The notes: generated by a model not told the origin, from the letters alone. A stretch of 64,000 bases of DNA from Paracentrotus lividus (GCA_940671915.1 CALNVZ010003426.1:51603141-51667140); one strand, 5' to 3'. Positions 13,532 through 24,589 are shown, counted from the stretch's first letter. A program made the numbers and translations.

Positions 13532-15345
13532 TAGGGGAGACCGGGGATGGACGTTACAAAATTCACCATTGGGCCAGATAATTCTGATGAAAGAACTCAC
13601 ACACTCCATCTTTGGTCTGTAATTAGCCTATTATGTTTGCTAAAACCTCAGGAGGCATATAAAACTTGAAAACATGTAAACACTAATACAGCTTAATTAA
13701 TGAAGACATTTTTTTGTAACAACCTACCCCGTGTACGGGGTAAGTTGTTACACCATACGGGGTATTTGTTACAATATGTAAACATACGGGGTAAGTTGAA
13801 ATCTCTTATACCATACTTTTCTTTCGACTTTCCAGTTTCTTGGCATCGTTAACAGTAGATCAAGTAGAGCTCTATGGAATAGACAAAAGTAATAATAGAA
13901 ACATAAAACTATTAACACCTGACTTGAGACAAAATATAATTTTACATATGTAATGTAATTGGGGTAGGTTGTTATACGTCGACATGGGGTAGGTTGTTAC
14001 AATCACCTATATAATGGGTGATTTTACACACAAAATCATCTGTAGCACAACCATTAGGCAGAATTACAGGGCATGGCTAGGGGGTATATTACTGACATAC
14101 ATGAATTATATTTACAATACCAGACTATCATCATGTGCCTTCAGTTGTAAGAGATAGGGTAGATGTAGGGAATACCGGCCACTTAAGCTCATTTGCTTAA
14201 TTAGGACATGAAAACAATAAAATCACAAAAGAAAAAGATTCTCATTGCTTAGCTACATCATTCAACTTTATTTTCCAAAAAAATTGAGGTAATCAAATAT
14301 TTGTTGAGGCAGTTATATGCAAATAATGACGTCATGGTAAATTGTCCGGCATTCCCTACAGTGTAGGAAATACCGGACAGTATGTTTTTACCCTCTTTTT
14401 TTGTATAAAGATCTGTCTGGAAGCACTGATTTGAATGTAAACCATCAGCTTAACATGTTTGTATTGATTTTTTATAACATTATTCATTTTTAGAAGATTA
14501 TATGCATTTTACTACAAAATTTCAAAACACTCAGAATAACTTTATATCTCATGTAGATCATGACATATCACAATAATGATAAAGAGAAATAGACATTTCA
14601 AAATTGTCGAACAATTTAATAAATGAATATAATACATTATTATATGCAATACTATTTGATCTACATGCTTAGCAACTCAACCCGGAAGTAAAACAAACAA
14701 CCGTCAATGTGGTGTCCGGTATTCCCTACACAAAAACATGACTGACTAGCACTTTTCAACACACTGCCACCCCAATACACAGGCTTTGTACAGTGCAAAC
14801 ACTCCATACACGTTTGGCCCACCCTCCACACATGTCCATAATGCATGAAATAGAGGTCATGCCCCAATTCTATTTTTATACCATCACATTCTCTAAAATT
14901 TCAATTTTTACATCAGGCCATTTTTCAGGCTGCAAATTTTTCTACCTTGACAGACTTTAGTAGTTTTCTCGGAGATTTCTCACTTGTTGTTGTCGAATAC
15001 AGCATTCAACCTTCCCAGACAGACCACCTGACCAATAAATGCCGGTATTTTAACTCAGTTGATCTTATGTTGGCAGCTAGGGCTGGACATGTGGTGACCG
15101 TCCGATATTCCCTACTGTCCGCTATTCCCTACATCTACCCTATTACAAATTTCAATTTAAGTCCGAAGAATTTACTTTGAACTGTAAAAAATGTTTTTGG
15201 TTGATTTACTTTTTAATAAAACAACGGAGAGTCCTCACGAACGGCTGTTTATCACAGCTATGTGTAGGCTGCTGGCTGTATATAGATGCCAGTTAGCTCA
15301 CCCTCTCTTGTTCCAACTTAGCACACTCTAGTTATAACATTACCT
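13532..15345. repeat. Dispersed repeat family A, copy 2, interrupted by a nested element
   Basis: This is a second copy of the repeat at 57-895. It is split at about 14153/15144 by a 990 bp inverted-repeat element. Left-part landmarks are GGACGTTACAAA, GGGCCAGATAATTCT, several GGGGTAAGTTGTTAC-like words and ATCATGTGCCTTCAGTTGTA. Right-part landmarks are GAACTGTAAAAAATG, CTCACGA and TAGCACACTC. The uninterrupted copy near the window start serves as an approximate empty-site reference. Confidence 0.7.
14154..15143. mobile_element. Non-autonomous DNA transposon with 21-bp-perfect terminal inverted repeats
   Basis: The outer 21 bp of the two ends are exact reverse complements (ATAGGGTAGATGTAGGGAAT plus one base), and similarity extends to about 28 bp. 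A word of the form TGTCCGGTATTCCCTACA recurs inside and at the ends: reverse at 14164-14180, forward at 14344-14360, reverse at 14361-14379, and forward at 14713-14730, 15100-15115 and 15117-15132. Repeated subterminal words are typical of transposase-binding sites. No transposase frame is present; a 68-codon cysteine-containing minus frame (14661-14867) has no recognised domain. It is inserted in dispersed repeat A. Confidence 0.8.
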
Positions 15346-15659
15346 ACAATTTGATACCAAATTTGACACAATTTGAAGAAAATTATTTTTTTGTTAATAT
15401 AACCTGACCTTTGACCTCCATTTCGGGTCACAAAAGGTCAATTAAAAAATTGGCGACATATATTTTCTGATTCGTGTGATCAAGTAGAACACATTTATAG
15501 ATGTTGCCAAACATTAACATGACTTGCAAACGAAGCCCATATTCTGACGATAATTGGTGCGGCCCTATACTAACAGTAGGCCTAAATCGAGAACTTATGG
15601 TTCGAGCTCGTTGTTATCGGAATATCATAGTCTTTAATGCCAATTTTCAAATATAATTT

Positions 15660-16135
15660 CTCACGATTTACAATCGATTATGCTGGACTCACTTTTTGGA
15701 ATAGCAGATCTGTGGAATAGTTTACTCAACGATCTTAAATCTTGCCCTTATTCATCGATCAACTTCTTTAAACGTAAATAAAAAAAATATTCTTATTAAC
15801 TCATGAAATGTTTATTAAAGCCGTTTTGTTTTCCGTTTTGTGTTTTTTCTCGGTTAGCTCTCGTATTTTTTTCTCAACCTTTTGGAATTGCCTTTGATAT
15901 AGATCTAGGCATTTGGCCCCAATTGGCCAAACATTTGTTTTTGTATTCTCTATTTTAGTGCCATCTGTTAAGTTATCTCAGGGACCTTCCCTGCATGGTT
16001 ATATCTTATGTAGGCTTATTTTAGGCTTATTTTACCATAGTAATTGTATGTATTTCTCTTTTTTTTATGCAAATGTGAAATAAATGAATTGAATCAAAAT
16101 AAATAAATGAAATGAAGTGAAATGAAATAAATGAG
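15660..16135 (+). mobile_element. LINE 3' end fragment (CR1-like)
   Basis: A plus-strand frame near 15709-15780 reads DLWNSLLNDLKS, then FFKRK and a stop. This resembles the C-terminus of CR1/L2-type reverse-transcriptase ORFs (LWN-x-L-P ... FK-x-x-L). About 300 bp of untranslated sequence follow, then an AAATGAAATG-type tandem tail at about 16080-16135. Everything upstream in the element is missing, which is usual 5' truncation. Confidence 0.55.
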
Positions 16136-17389
16136 TAATTTGGCCAAGAAAAAAAAAGAAGAAAAAAAAATACAGGACTTTGTCCACATGGCTTCTCATA
16201 GTCGAAAGAGAGCGTTGATTATATCTCCACGCAACTTCGGTTTTGAGACTAATAAGTGTCATCAAATTTTACAAAACGTGAGTATTAAAGAGCTTTCTCA
16301 TCTTGAAAATGTAGATCAGTATATTTACGGAAATTTCTTCATATCCTGACAGAATAAACATAAGTATAAAGGACAAGAATCTTGTTTTTACTGAAGAATT
16401 AACCTGCCACGTCTTTTGGCCCCACCCATTCGAGGCCATGAAGCAAACTGAGACAAATTCTTGCCCGGCTTCGTCGGGGTGCCAATAACGCTAGAGACCG
16501 TCTGGACCTGGGCTCGATCGCGAAGGAGAGGGCTTGCCAATTTTATTTCTTTTCATGCATTTGCCGGAGTATTGCTAATTTTTCCTAACTATGTCAGTGA
16601 GTAGAATTATTGCAGCTAGGATCTAAGTTAGATCTTAAATAAATCAAATGGAAAATTAAGTTCACTTGACAACTTGACTTGTCTTGATTCTCGCGATCTC
16701 GGTCTCTCAGACTCTCTGCCTCTGCTCTGGCTCTGCTCTAACTTAGGCCTATGAAAAAAATGAAACTGAAAGTCTAATTACAGTCAGACAGGTTTTGCTG
16801 TTATCGTGTCCCTGATGATGTCTAATTATAAACTTGTCCAGGGTCATTTTGATCTAAAACTCCCAATAGGCCTAACACGGGAAAAAGTCTACCATTCCGC
16901 TTTTACAGAAATAGAGAACAATGGATTTTGATTGTTGGGCGCTCTGATTGGCTAATCGTGTAATGTGCGCACGCACTCATGTTTATTCAACACACATATG
17001 TGCATTGAAACGAAGACGGAAACAATAACTGGGGGCGTAGCTTATCACAAACACTCGGGCCTTCGCGTCACGTGCTCGGAGCTCTCGGAGAAATGTTTAC
17101 AAATTTCCCGAAAGCCCGAACTCGGTGCGTGGGCGTTCGACGCTCACGGTAACACTGGGTAACCGTCAACAAGTGATTTAGGAAAGAATTTCCAGGGAGC
17201 TAGCTCGGATCGGGCGGTGATGAATGCATGCAGGAAGTTTATTGTTCAGACATTGTTTTGGAGAATCGTTTATGGTGCACGTGTTGGCGTGCGTAGTGAA
17301 TGTTTATTCTAGGTTTACTGAATCCTATAATCGAAGGGGGAAACTTTTGTACTGATCACTCCCAAACATCTTGGCTCATGCATGCTAGC
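16136..17389. other. Intergenic upstream of LIPT1
   Basis: No exon is recognised. From about 16960 the sequence becomes richer in CG dinucleotides, up to the NRF-1-like cluster, as expected near an unmethylated promoter. Confidence 0.5.
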
Positions 17390-17503
17390 TGCGCATGCGC
17401 TAGGTCATAGATCATACAGTGGCAAAACTTAACGCATGCGCATAAATCGTCACAGAGCGCCATACAGTGAGATGCGCATGCGCACGTTACTTACGCATGC
17501 GCA
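17390..17503. promoter_or_regulatory. Cluster of four NRF-1-like palindromes, putative LIPT1 promoter
   Basis: Four copies of a GCGCATGCGC-like palindrome lie within 114 bp: TGCGCATGCGCT (17390-17401), ACGCATGCGCA (17432-17442), TGCGCATGCGCA (17473-17484) and ACGCATGCGCA (17493-17503). The known NRF-1 motif is YGCGCAYGCGCR, and NRF-1 drives many nuclear genes for mitochondrial proteins. The cluster is 0.7 kb upstream of the LIPT1 start codon, and LIPT1 is mitochondrial. Promoter function is inferred; a divergent transcript is also possible. Confidence 0.55.
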
Positions 17504-18215
17504 TTGATGTAGCGCCGCACCATCCACCCATAGAAATCTCTCTTGGGATTTCTATGCATCCACCACGCACCTGATAGTCCGCGGAAGTAACCGAATACCC
17601 GCGAAAGCGATTCGGCTCTTCGCAATTCGTGCTCCAGCTGTCAATCATTACCAAAACGGAGACCATTTTGCAAGAAAAACTGCAAGACGCGACTTCAAAA
17701 ACGGTTGGGCGTAGACCCACTCTTTCAATATTTTTTAGAATAAAGAAGAGAAAAATAAAAAAGGAACTTCAACGAATCCACTGTCGGACGTACGCCCAAT
17801 ATTTCAAAACGCATAAAGAAATGAGGACTTACCAAAAAAATAAATGACAAATCTAAATTTTATCGTGACTATTGTTCATTGGAAGGCACAATGGTAGTGT
17901 ATTTCATATGCTAATTCGTGATCATTCGAGCGTCATGCATAAATTACTAAATTATGGAGGAACTTTTCTCCGTGCCTAACAGTTAGATCTAACGTTAGAT
18001 CTAGAATCTACATGTAGGCTACTCAATGTATCTCATTACAGGTTATATTTTCTCCCATGTTTTTTCAACGATCGCGATCAAAATGCACATGACGTACACA
18101 CTGCAGTAAAAAATTATCTAGACTCTAGAGTCTACTTGATGTGAATTAATATATTGTTTACTATTTAAAACACATTGTTTATTTTTGTCTTTCTAGTTGT
18201 TTCTGGTATGTCAAG
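17504..18215 (+). other. Presumed LIPT1 5' leader and first intron
   Basis: A pyrimidine tract ending in TTCTAG at 18196 looks like a splice acceptor 19 bp before the LIPT1 ATG. The 5' UTR is therefore probably split, with a noncoding first exon nearer the NRF-1-like cluster. I could not fix that exon's donor. A 72-codon lysine-rich frame at 17629-17847 is not supported as coding. Confidence 0.4.
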
Positions 18216-21200
18216 ATGTCACTCCTCAGCTTTAGAGTCTGCAGGTACTTAACCTCCAGCTTTGGAGGTCATGGAGGAAATATGCTCATGAAGAATCGAC
18301 CTTTGACCTTTGCGTACATGAAGAGGACAGTGCAGAAACAAGCTAGCCAGAAGACAGCGACAGATAAGGCCAAGGTCAGTACAGAGTCTGACATAACGTT
18401 AGGCGACTTACTAATAGATAATAGTGCACAGCAGCATTTTATACTGGATGTGCTATTGTACAAAAAGACGTTTGTTTATTCATTAAATAATAATTGTCAT
18501 TGCACTGTTGATATTGATTTTATTCTCCCTGTAATGTGAGAATACAACGTTATATTGTATGAAATTGAAGCTCTTGTCAATTCGATTTTAAGATTTCTTT
18601 TTTTTCACACAGGGCCTGGTGTATGTTTCAACCTCTACAGATGTTCATAGAAATTTAGCCTTTGAAGATTGGTAAGTTTTTTGTTTTTTGTTTGTTTGTT
18701 TGTTTTGTTTTTTGTTTTTTGTTTATAACAAACTTATGGCTAGATAATCTAAATTCTATAAATATGGGAATGTAATTTTCACTTGCATAATTCAAATAAA
18801 CAATAGAAATAAGAATAGAAAGTTATGTACACAGATATAAACAATAAATATTTTGAATAATAGAAAGGAATAGGAAGAATCCAATTAATGGTGACAGATT
18901 AAGACAGATTAAAAAAAGGGGGTGGGCATGGTCAGGTAGAATGCTCAAACAAAAATCAGATTTTTAATTTTTTTTCTTCTAAATATCGGGGTGAGAGAGA
19001 GAGAGCAGATGGAAGAACAATATTAAAAGAAAAGGAAGGGTAATCACTATGGGAAAGTGTAAGAGATCTCTAGAGCAAAGCAGACCTAGATGATCATCAT
19101 TTTGAACCATTTGGTTTTTGGCACACAGCTAACTAAATTTTTTGTTATGTTTTTTCTTCCAGGATATACAATAACACAGACTTGTCCAACACAACGCTGA
19201 TGATCTTGTGGAGGAACGATCCCTGCGTGGTGATTGGTCGACACCAGAACCCCTGGTCAGAAGTCAATCTACGGCTTCTCTGGAGTTCACAGGTCAAGCT
19301 GGCCAGGAGAAGAAGTGGGGGAGGCACAGTTTATCATGTCAGTAACATTCAATCTATTGGTGAATCCAGTTAAACAATAATTTTAAAGTTATTCCTTAAT
19401 TCTTTTTCATGGGGTGTTTCATCAACATTTCCATCTCACTAGTTGTCAGATCTGACATATTTACTTGATTTTGAGAAGCATTGTTACTATGGTAGCTGTT
19501 GGATAAAACAAATCCTTTCATGAAATGCCCCCCTGATGGAATCAAATGACACAACTTGATTTTTTTTTTGTCTCCTTGAAATTTGAAACAGGGTTTTGTA
19601 AAGATTGGTATAAAAAAATTGCTCACAATGTTTAGAGATTAATGATAAAAGAGCCATTGCAATCTATGCATGTTTTTTTTTTTTTTTTTTTTTGTCATAT
19701 CTTCTTTTCCGCTACGCAAACAACTCCCACCCGAAATGTCCTCCAGAAGACTGCTCCCCTAGAAGACAGCTCCCCCGGATGACAATTTTCCTGTGGTTAA
19801 ATTTCCTCTGGGGGAGCAGTCCTCAGATGGAGCAGCCACCAACTGTGACACTTTTTTAAATGTTTTTATTTCATCTAAGATGTAGGGTTAGGGTTGCTAA
19901 GGGTTTCATGTTACATATACAGTAGGTGTAGGGTAGGAAATAACATTGATTAAGTCCATGGTTTAAGTTAGTTTTTCAATTAATTTCTGGATTTTACAGT
20001 GGAGTGATTGTTGCAGGAGTAAATGTTATGGAGTCTAACATTTATCACTTTCATCTGTTATCTTTGCCACCTATAGGATGTGGGAAACCTGAATATTCTT
20101 CACCACACGAGAGTGCTAAAACAGACCCAAGAACCTAGACATTATCAAGATAATCTTGCATCAATAGCAATTTATGTAGTTCTGTTACAATCTCCTCATG
20201 CTTTTACACCCTTACCTAATAGACCTTAGCTCGTTCCATCCACATGTGGACATTAATCTGCAAGGGTTGGCCACTACTACCTAATTGGAAACGAGACTGC
20301 CACTTCTATAGACTTTCCAGATTTGCAAAATGTTGTTGTTCATAACATTTTAACATGTAATCTGTTGTCTTTGCCACTTGTAGGATCTAGGAAACCTGAA
20401 CATCACATTCTTCACCACACGAGAGCGCTATAACAGAGCCAAGAATCTAGACCTGATCAAGAGGGCCATACAGAGGAGTTGGCCTCATCTTTCTGTTTCA
20501 GTCTCGGAGAGGGATGATATCATCGTCGACAACTTCTTCAAAATATCCTTGATAAACTTGATTGATATCCTTGATAAACTCGATTGATCACTGTCATACA
20601 GGTCATGTCTGACCCTTTTGACCCTGTTGATGATATTTTTCCAAATTGATAAATTGTAAGATTGGTTGTAATCCTGCCAAACCTGATACTTCCACAGATT
20701 TTGCTCTTACATAACTTCCTTTAATTTTCTTAAAACTTCAATAACGTATTGATAGTAGATATCATTCCCCATATTGTATATACACTGTATGTCAGGTCAT
20801 TTTAGGTAAGTCCCTATATTTTTGAGAAAATTGCATTAAACTATTAAAAATCTAAAATTAGATTGAGGTGAATGAAAACATAGCTGGCAACTGTTTTTAC
20901 TGAATAGGAACATTCTTTATTTTAGGTAATATAAACAAGTCCTATAACTGGTGTGTTCCTATTTCTGTACAAATTTGTCTGTAGTAATACTACAAAAATC
21001 AGCATTGTTCCTGTTTTTGGAAATTTCTTGATAATTTGTTCTTATTTGTTGTAATAGTCATGTACAGATAGAATGGGAGCAGGCTCATGAATGAATGGTT
21101 TACTTTAGAATTTTAGAAAGTGGGAAACAGGGACGTGGTGTTGTGCATTCCAGATATATGAATCTATTTCTCTACCTTACAAGTTACGTTCTCAGTCCAA

Positions 21201-24200
21201 AACCAAGCACTGTTTATCCTTGACTACATGATTTATACATCTCAGGGACATCATCCAAGCTGGGTCGTAAGATAGCCTACCATCACTGTACCCTACTACA
21301 CAGCGTCAACACATTCAAACTCAAAGAGATGCTACATGTTAGCAAGGTCAGGAACAACAATATTTGTGGTGACATTCTGTTCATTTTGTTTTATTCTTAG
21401 TTTTCAAGAATTGATATGATTCTTATTATTTCCATTTTCCTTTGGATAACATATTTAAGGATGGTGGATTGTGGATTTGTGGTGGATTATTAATGGTTAC
21501 TGCTAAATGGTTAAGTGATTGAAATAATGTGTTTGGCACCTTTAGTCTAAAATTTACATGTATCAGAGGCCATTTCATACTTTGATTGAGTATGAATACA
21601 TCTCTTGAAGCCGCAGGTCAAGTTAAAAAAAAATAATGCAGCTCTGACCAAGTTCAAAGGTCTATAAATTTCTCCAAAGAGCATTTTAACTGTTATAACC
21701 GTATGGATTTGAGGTAAAAATCAACGAATTCATTGCAGGTACATCTGTTGTAGGTTCCATTCAAGTTAAAGGCCTAATGTTACAGGTTCAAAAGTGATCA
21801 AAAATCCCTAATTACCAAGTTGTAACTACAGGCCTTAAATTTCGTTACTTTTAGGCCATTTTCCCTCAAAAATTTAGGGTACTTTGTCCAATTCAAAGGG
21901 CATCCACGGCCATTTTTTTTCTCATAAAAAGGGCATTGAAGGTCTTTTTTTTTTCAAAAAAAGAGCCAGGTCAGCAGGTGGTGATTTTCTGTTTAAATAT
22001 ATTGCCTTTTCTGTTTGGGGAAAAGACAAAATTCCTTTCCACAGTGATTTGGCGATGAAAATTCTGTTTGGCTGTCCATATAATTCAACTATCACATTCT
22101 GTTTACATACTGACAGATTTGTTTAAAAATAATAACTGTGATAACTTAACCAGCATATCCAAATCCCAGGTCAGTGGGAATTAAACAAACAGGGATGTCT
22201 TGCTATTACTCCTGTCAGACGGCCATTAACTCCCCAGGAGGTCGTGGGGAGCAGCTCCTCCAGACCTCTTGAAGGATTATCCAATAAAAGTTATGGTCTG
22301 TATTGCTTTTTGAGACTTTAATGTGACAAAATAGTGACATATTTCCCATTTTATTGTTGATATTAGACTCCTACATGAAAGGGCAATAAATTTCCTAAAA
22401 GGGCATGTGGGCAGCTTGAAAAATAGGCACGGCCAATATGGCCATGACTTGATCTATTTTCCTTTGGGCATCACGGCCAGAGACCAGGACAACGACGGCA
22501 ATGCCGTCGTTGGCCGTGGGGAAATTTATGCCCTGAACTATCAGAACCAAAAATTAGTCTTCCGATCTGCTCAAAGCCTGAAGGCATAGTTTGGCATACA
22601 TTTATTCCCCTAAGATCATGAGATGCAGGGAAGACAAGATGTTTGCCTTGCTTTTCTGATGACAAGTCATCTTAATATCAAGATTCTCATAACTCTTGCC
22701 ACATAAACCTTTTTTTAAATACAGGAAGGTCTAAATAGCAGAGCCACAGCTAGCGTTCCAAGCAAAGTGAAGAATCTTGGTGATATTGAACCAGCGATCT
22801 GCCACAAGAGTCTTATTAAGTGTATTAGCAATGAGTTCTATTCACAACATGAACCCTTCAAACAGCGAGAGGTAAGCACAGTGCATTACTACATGTATTT
22901 ATAAAGGATCAACTAATGGGGTTAAATTTTCTTATTTTAGAATCTTAACTTTTTTTATTTAACATTTCACATCAAAACCATTAGCAGCTTACCAGAACTT
23001 CGGATTTATGTGTATAAAGTTTAACATTGTAGTCTTGAATGAGGTTGTAACTTCTCCCATTGGTTATATAATAATAATAATATCGTTTTATTTACCCAGG
23101 GTAGCCACTTCAGTTCTGACAACTGTTCTTCCAGCGGGCCCTGCATGATGTTATTATTACCCCCAAAGCTCCTTGTTAAAAGGCAACTTTTAGGTACCAT
23201 TTTTGTAAGTCTTTGGTATGACTCGGCCGGGTTTCGAACTCACGACCTCCCGTCCATGAAAGCAAGGTGGGCTACCTTTTTACGGGCGCTCTAACCGATT
23301 GAGCTATCGTGTCCGGTTATAACATTCTCATATTAAGTTTTTGTGGTATTCTGTTCTATTCTATCCTGCAGTTGTATGAAGTTGACCCGACAGATGAGAC
23401 ATTATGGAATGGAATTTCTGACCTCCATAAAGAATTAAAGGTGAGTCTTTGTACCCCAAAGGAACAAGTACTGGAATATGAAATATGGATTTTTATTTAT
23501 TCTTCACTAGCCGTTTCTCTGTGTTGGAGCAACAGAGTTCATGATGTACATGTATACTAATATGTAAAAGTCTCCAAATATTTTTAGTTTAATCGATAAC
23601 GAAAGGCATGTTTGATCTGGAAAAAAAACAAGCATAATTGACACTTAAAAGACAGTGTCTTCTTCTGACCTACATGTAGTCTATCAAATATAAATGTTAG
23701 ACATATTAAACTTTCTATGCATGAAATTTGTACTTTTGTGAATTTTCTCTTTTATTTATGTTTGCGAATGTAGAGTTGGGAGTGGTTATACGGCAAAACG
23801 CCCCGATTCAGTGTGACAGAGATCAGAGGTGCTATCAAAGTAATCGTACATGTACACCAAGCCACCATAGAGGGCGTTGTAGTGGAGGCACCAAACGGTT
23901 GGATGCACATTGATGAGGTGCAGAGATTTACTGATCATATGAAAGGTGAGTGAACTATGTGGGGAAGTCAATAGGATAGTTCTTACAAAACGTGCATTTA
24001 TGGTTCTTTAATCACAATGCATGAGGGCAAAAAATCGCCCTATTGCAGTGCCCACCAATGTGCGTACGTACTGTATATCCTACAAGTTATACACAAATCA
24101 TTTCTTACCGAATATAAAATATTAAATTGAATGAAAATAGTGTGTTTACACAACACACGTGAACAAAATAAAATTTTCTTGTAGCTTTACATGATCGCAC

Positions 24201-24589
24201 GCTGCAATCAGCTGTTTATACTCAAAATCTGTCCCATCATTTATTTTGGTTGGAAGAGCCATAAATGCACATACGGATGATCAAATGAAAATCAATAGGG
24301 AATAACACTCAAATCGTATACCTTGCGATCATCAGTCTGCATCTTATCCACCCGACCACACCACCTTTAACTCTTTAATGGATTCATAAAAACACCTGTA
24401 CATATAATATATGTAAAGCAATGATTTTATTATGATCTGTATCTTTTCATTCCACTCCCAGGTCAATATTTCTGGTCTGATAGGGTAGCTGATGCAATGA
24501 CTGTCTTCCTGAACTCTACTGAGAACGATGCTCAAACACTACGCAAGTATCGTCTTTTATCCAGCATGATACGAGATGCAGCAAGCTGA
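18216..24589 (+). CDS. LIPT1: Lipoyltransferase 1, mitochondrial (9 coding exons, 391 aa)
   Basis: LIPT1 places lipoyl groups on E2 subunits of mitochondrial 2-oxoacid dehydrogenases. Coding exons: 18216-18374, 18613-18671, 19163-19337, 20384-20542, 21239-21346, 22725-22871, 23372-23440, 23774-23945 and 24462-24589. All joins keep frame. The N-terminus (MSLLSFRVCRYL...) is basic and serine-rich, like a mitochondrial presequence. LplA-family landmarks are the NLAFEDW block (about 67-73), VVIGRHQNPW (95-104), RRRSGGGTVYH (121-131), GNLNITFFTTRERYN, and FK-ISGTSSKLGR, whose lysine 184 corresponds to the conserved lipoyl-AMP-binding lysine. The downstream domain has PTDETLWNGI and SWEWLYGKTPRF, also typical of animal LIPT1. 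The human protein is 373 aa, so the length fits. The start ATG has A at -3. Introns 1-3 and 5-8 are GT-AG; intron 4 is AT-AC. No defect is seen. Confidence 0.95.
19861..20036. repeat. Dispersed repeat family B, copy 1 (in LIPT1 intron 3)
   Basis: It aligns with 36131-36308. Both begin with an ATCTAAGATRTA-like word and a short TTAGGGTT run, pass through GGTAG/TTTAGGGTAG-type sequence, and end with GGATTTACAG and a GGAGYAAMTGT-like word. It has no coding capacity. The TTAGGG-like run is too short and degenerate to be telomeric. Confidence 0.6.
20046..20150 (+). pseudogene. Decayed duplicate of LIPT1 exon 4 (pseudo-exon in intron 3)
   Basis: This copies the end of intron 3 and the first half of exon 4. 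The acceptor region TCTTTGCCACCTATAG matches TCTTTGCCACTTGTAG of the true exon, and the next blocks are GGAAACCTGAA, TTCTTCACCACACGAGAG and CCAAGAA-CTAGAC. A net loss of five bases after CCTGAA shifts the frame, so inclusion would not encode the LIPT1 fold. The acceptor still looks usable; no matching donor is evident. It lies about 305 bp upstream of the true exon, which points to a local tandem duplication. Confidence 0.85.
20543..21238 (+). other. U12-type AT-AC intron (LIPT1 intron 4)
   Basis: The 5' splice site reads ATATCCTT, the canonical minor-spliceosome start. The intron ends in AC after TTTATAC. A branch-point-like ATCCTTGAC lies at 21216-21224, 8 of 9 matches to TTCCTTRAC, with its presumed branch A 15 nt from the intron end. 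No GT-AG alternative reproduces the conserved protein. With AT-AC boundaries the join reads FK-ISGTSSK, like human FKISGTASK. A second ATATCCTT lies at 20565 inside a 22-bp tandem duplication. Confidence 0.9.
22472..22518. repeat. Short perfect hairpin in LIPT1 intron 5
   Basis: AACGACGGCA and TGCCGTCGTT flank a single A (22491-22511), with outer arms CACGGCCA (22472) and TGGCCGTG (22511). It lies in a longer stretch (about 21780-22560) that repeats words like GGGCAT and ACGGCCA and is probably an undetermined interspersed repeat. Confidence 0.5.
23068..23315 (-). mobile_element. tRNA-derived SINE in LIPT1 intron 6
   Basis: Read on the minus strand, the head is tRNA-like, with an A-box (TAGCTCAATCGG) followed by a B-box (GAGTTCGAAACCC). 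A tRNA-unrelated body follows, ending in GGGTAAATAAAACG and an (ATT)n tail. GGTTATA occurs on both sides (23062-23068 and 23315-23321) and looks like the target-site duplication. The element seems full length and little diverged at its ends. The acceptor-stem ends do not pair as in a working tRNA, so this is not a tRNA gene. Confidence 0.88.

Noticed and set aside
13124-13609. 161-codon minus-strand frame
   Set aside because: It overlies one arm of a foldback element, matches no family known to me, and has proline/phenylalanine runs explained by C-rich arm sequence.
17629-17847. 72-codon lysine-rich frame upstream of LIPT1
   Set aside because: No homology recognised; it lies in the expected 5' leader or first intron and is explained by A-rich sequence.
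23225-23317. Possible tRNA gene on the minus strand
   Set aside because: A- and B-boxes are present, but the acceptor stem does not pair, a body and (ATT)n tail follow, and target duplications flank it, so it is a SINE.
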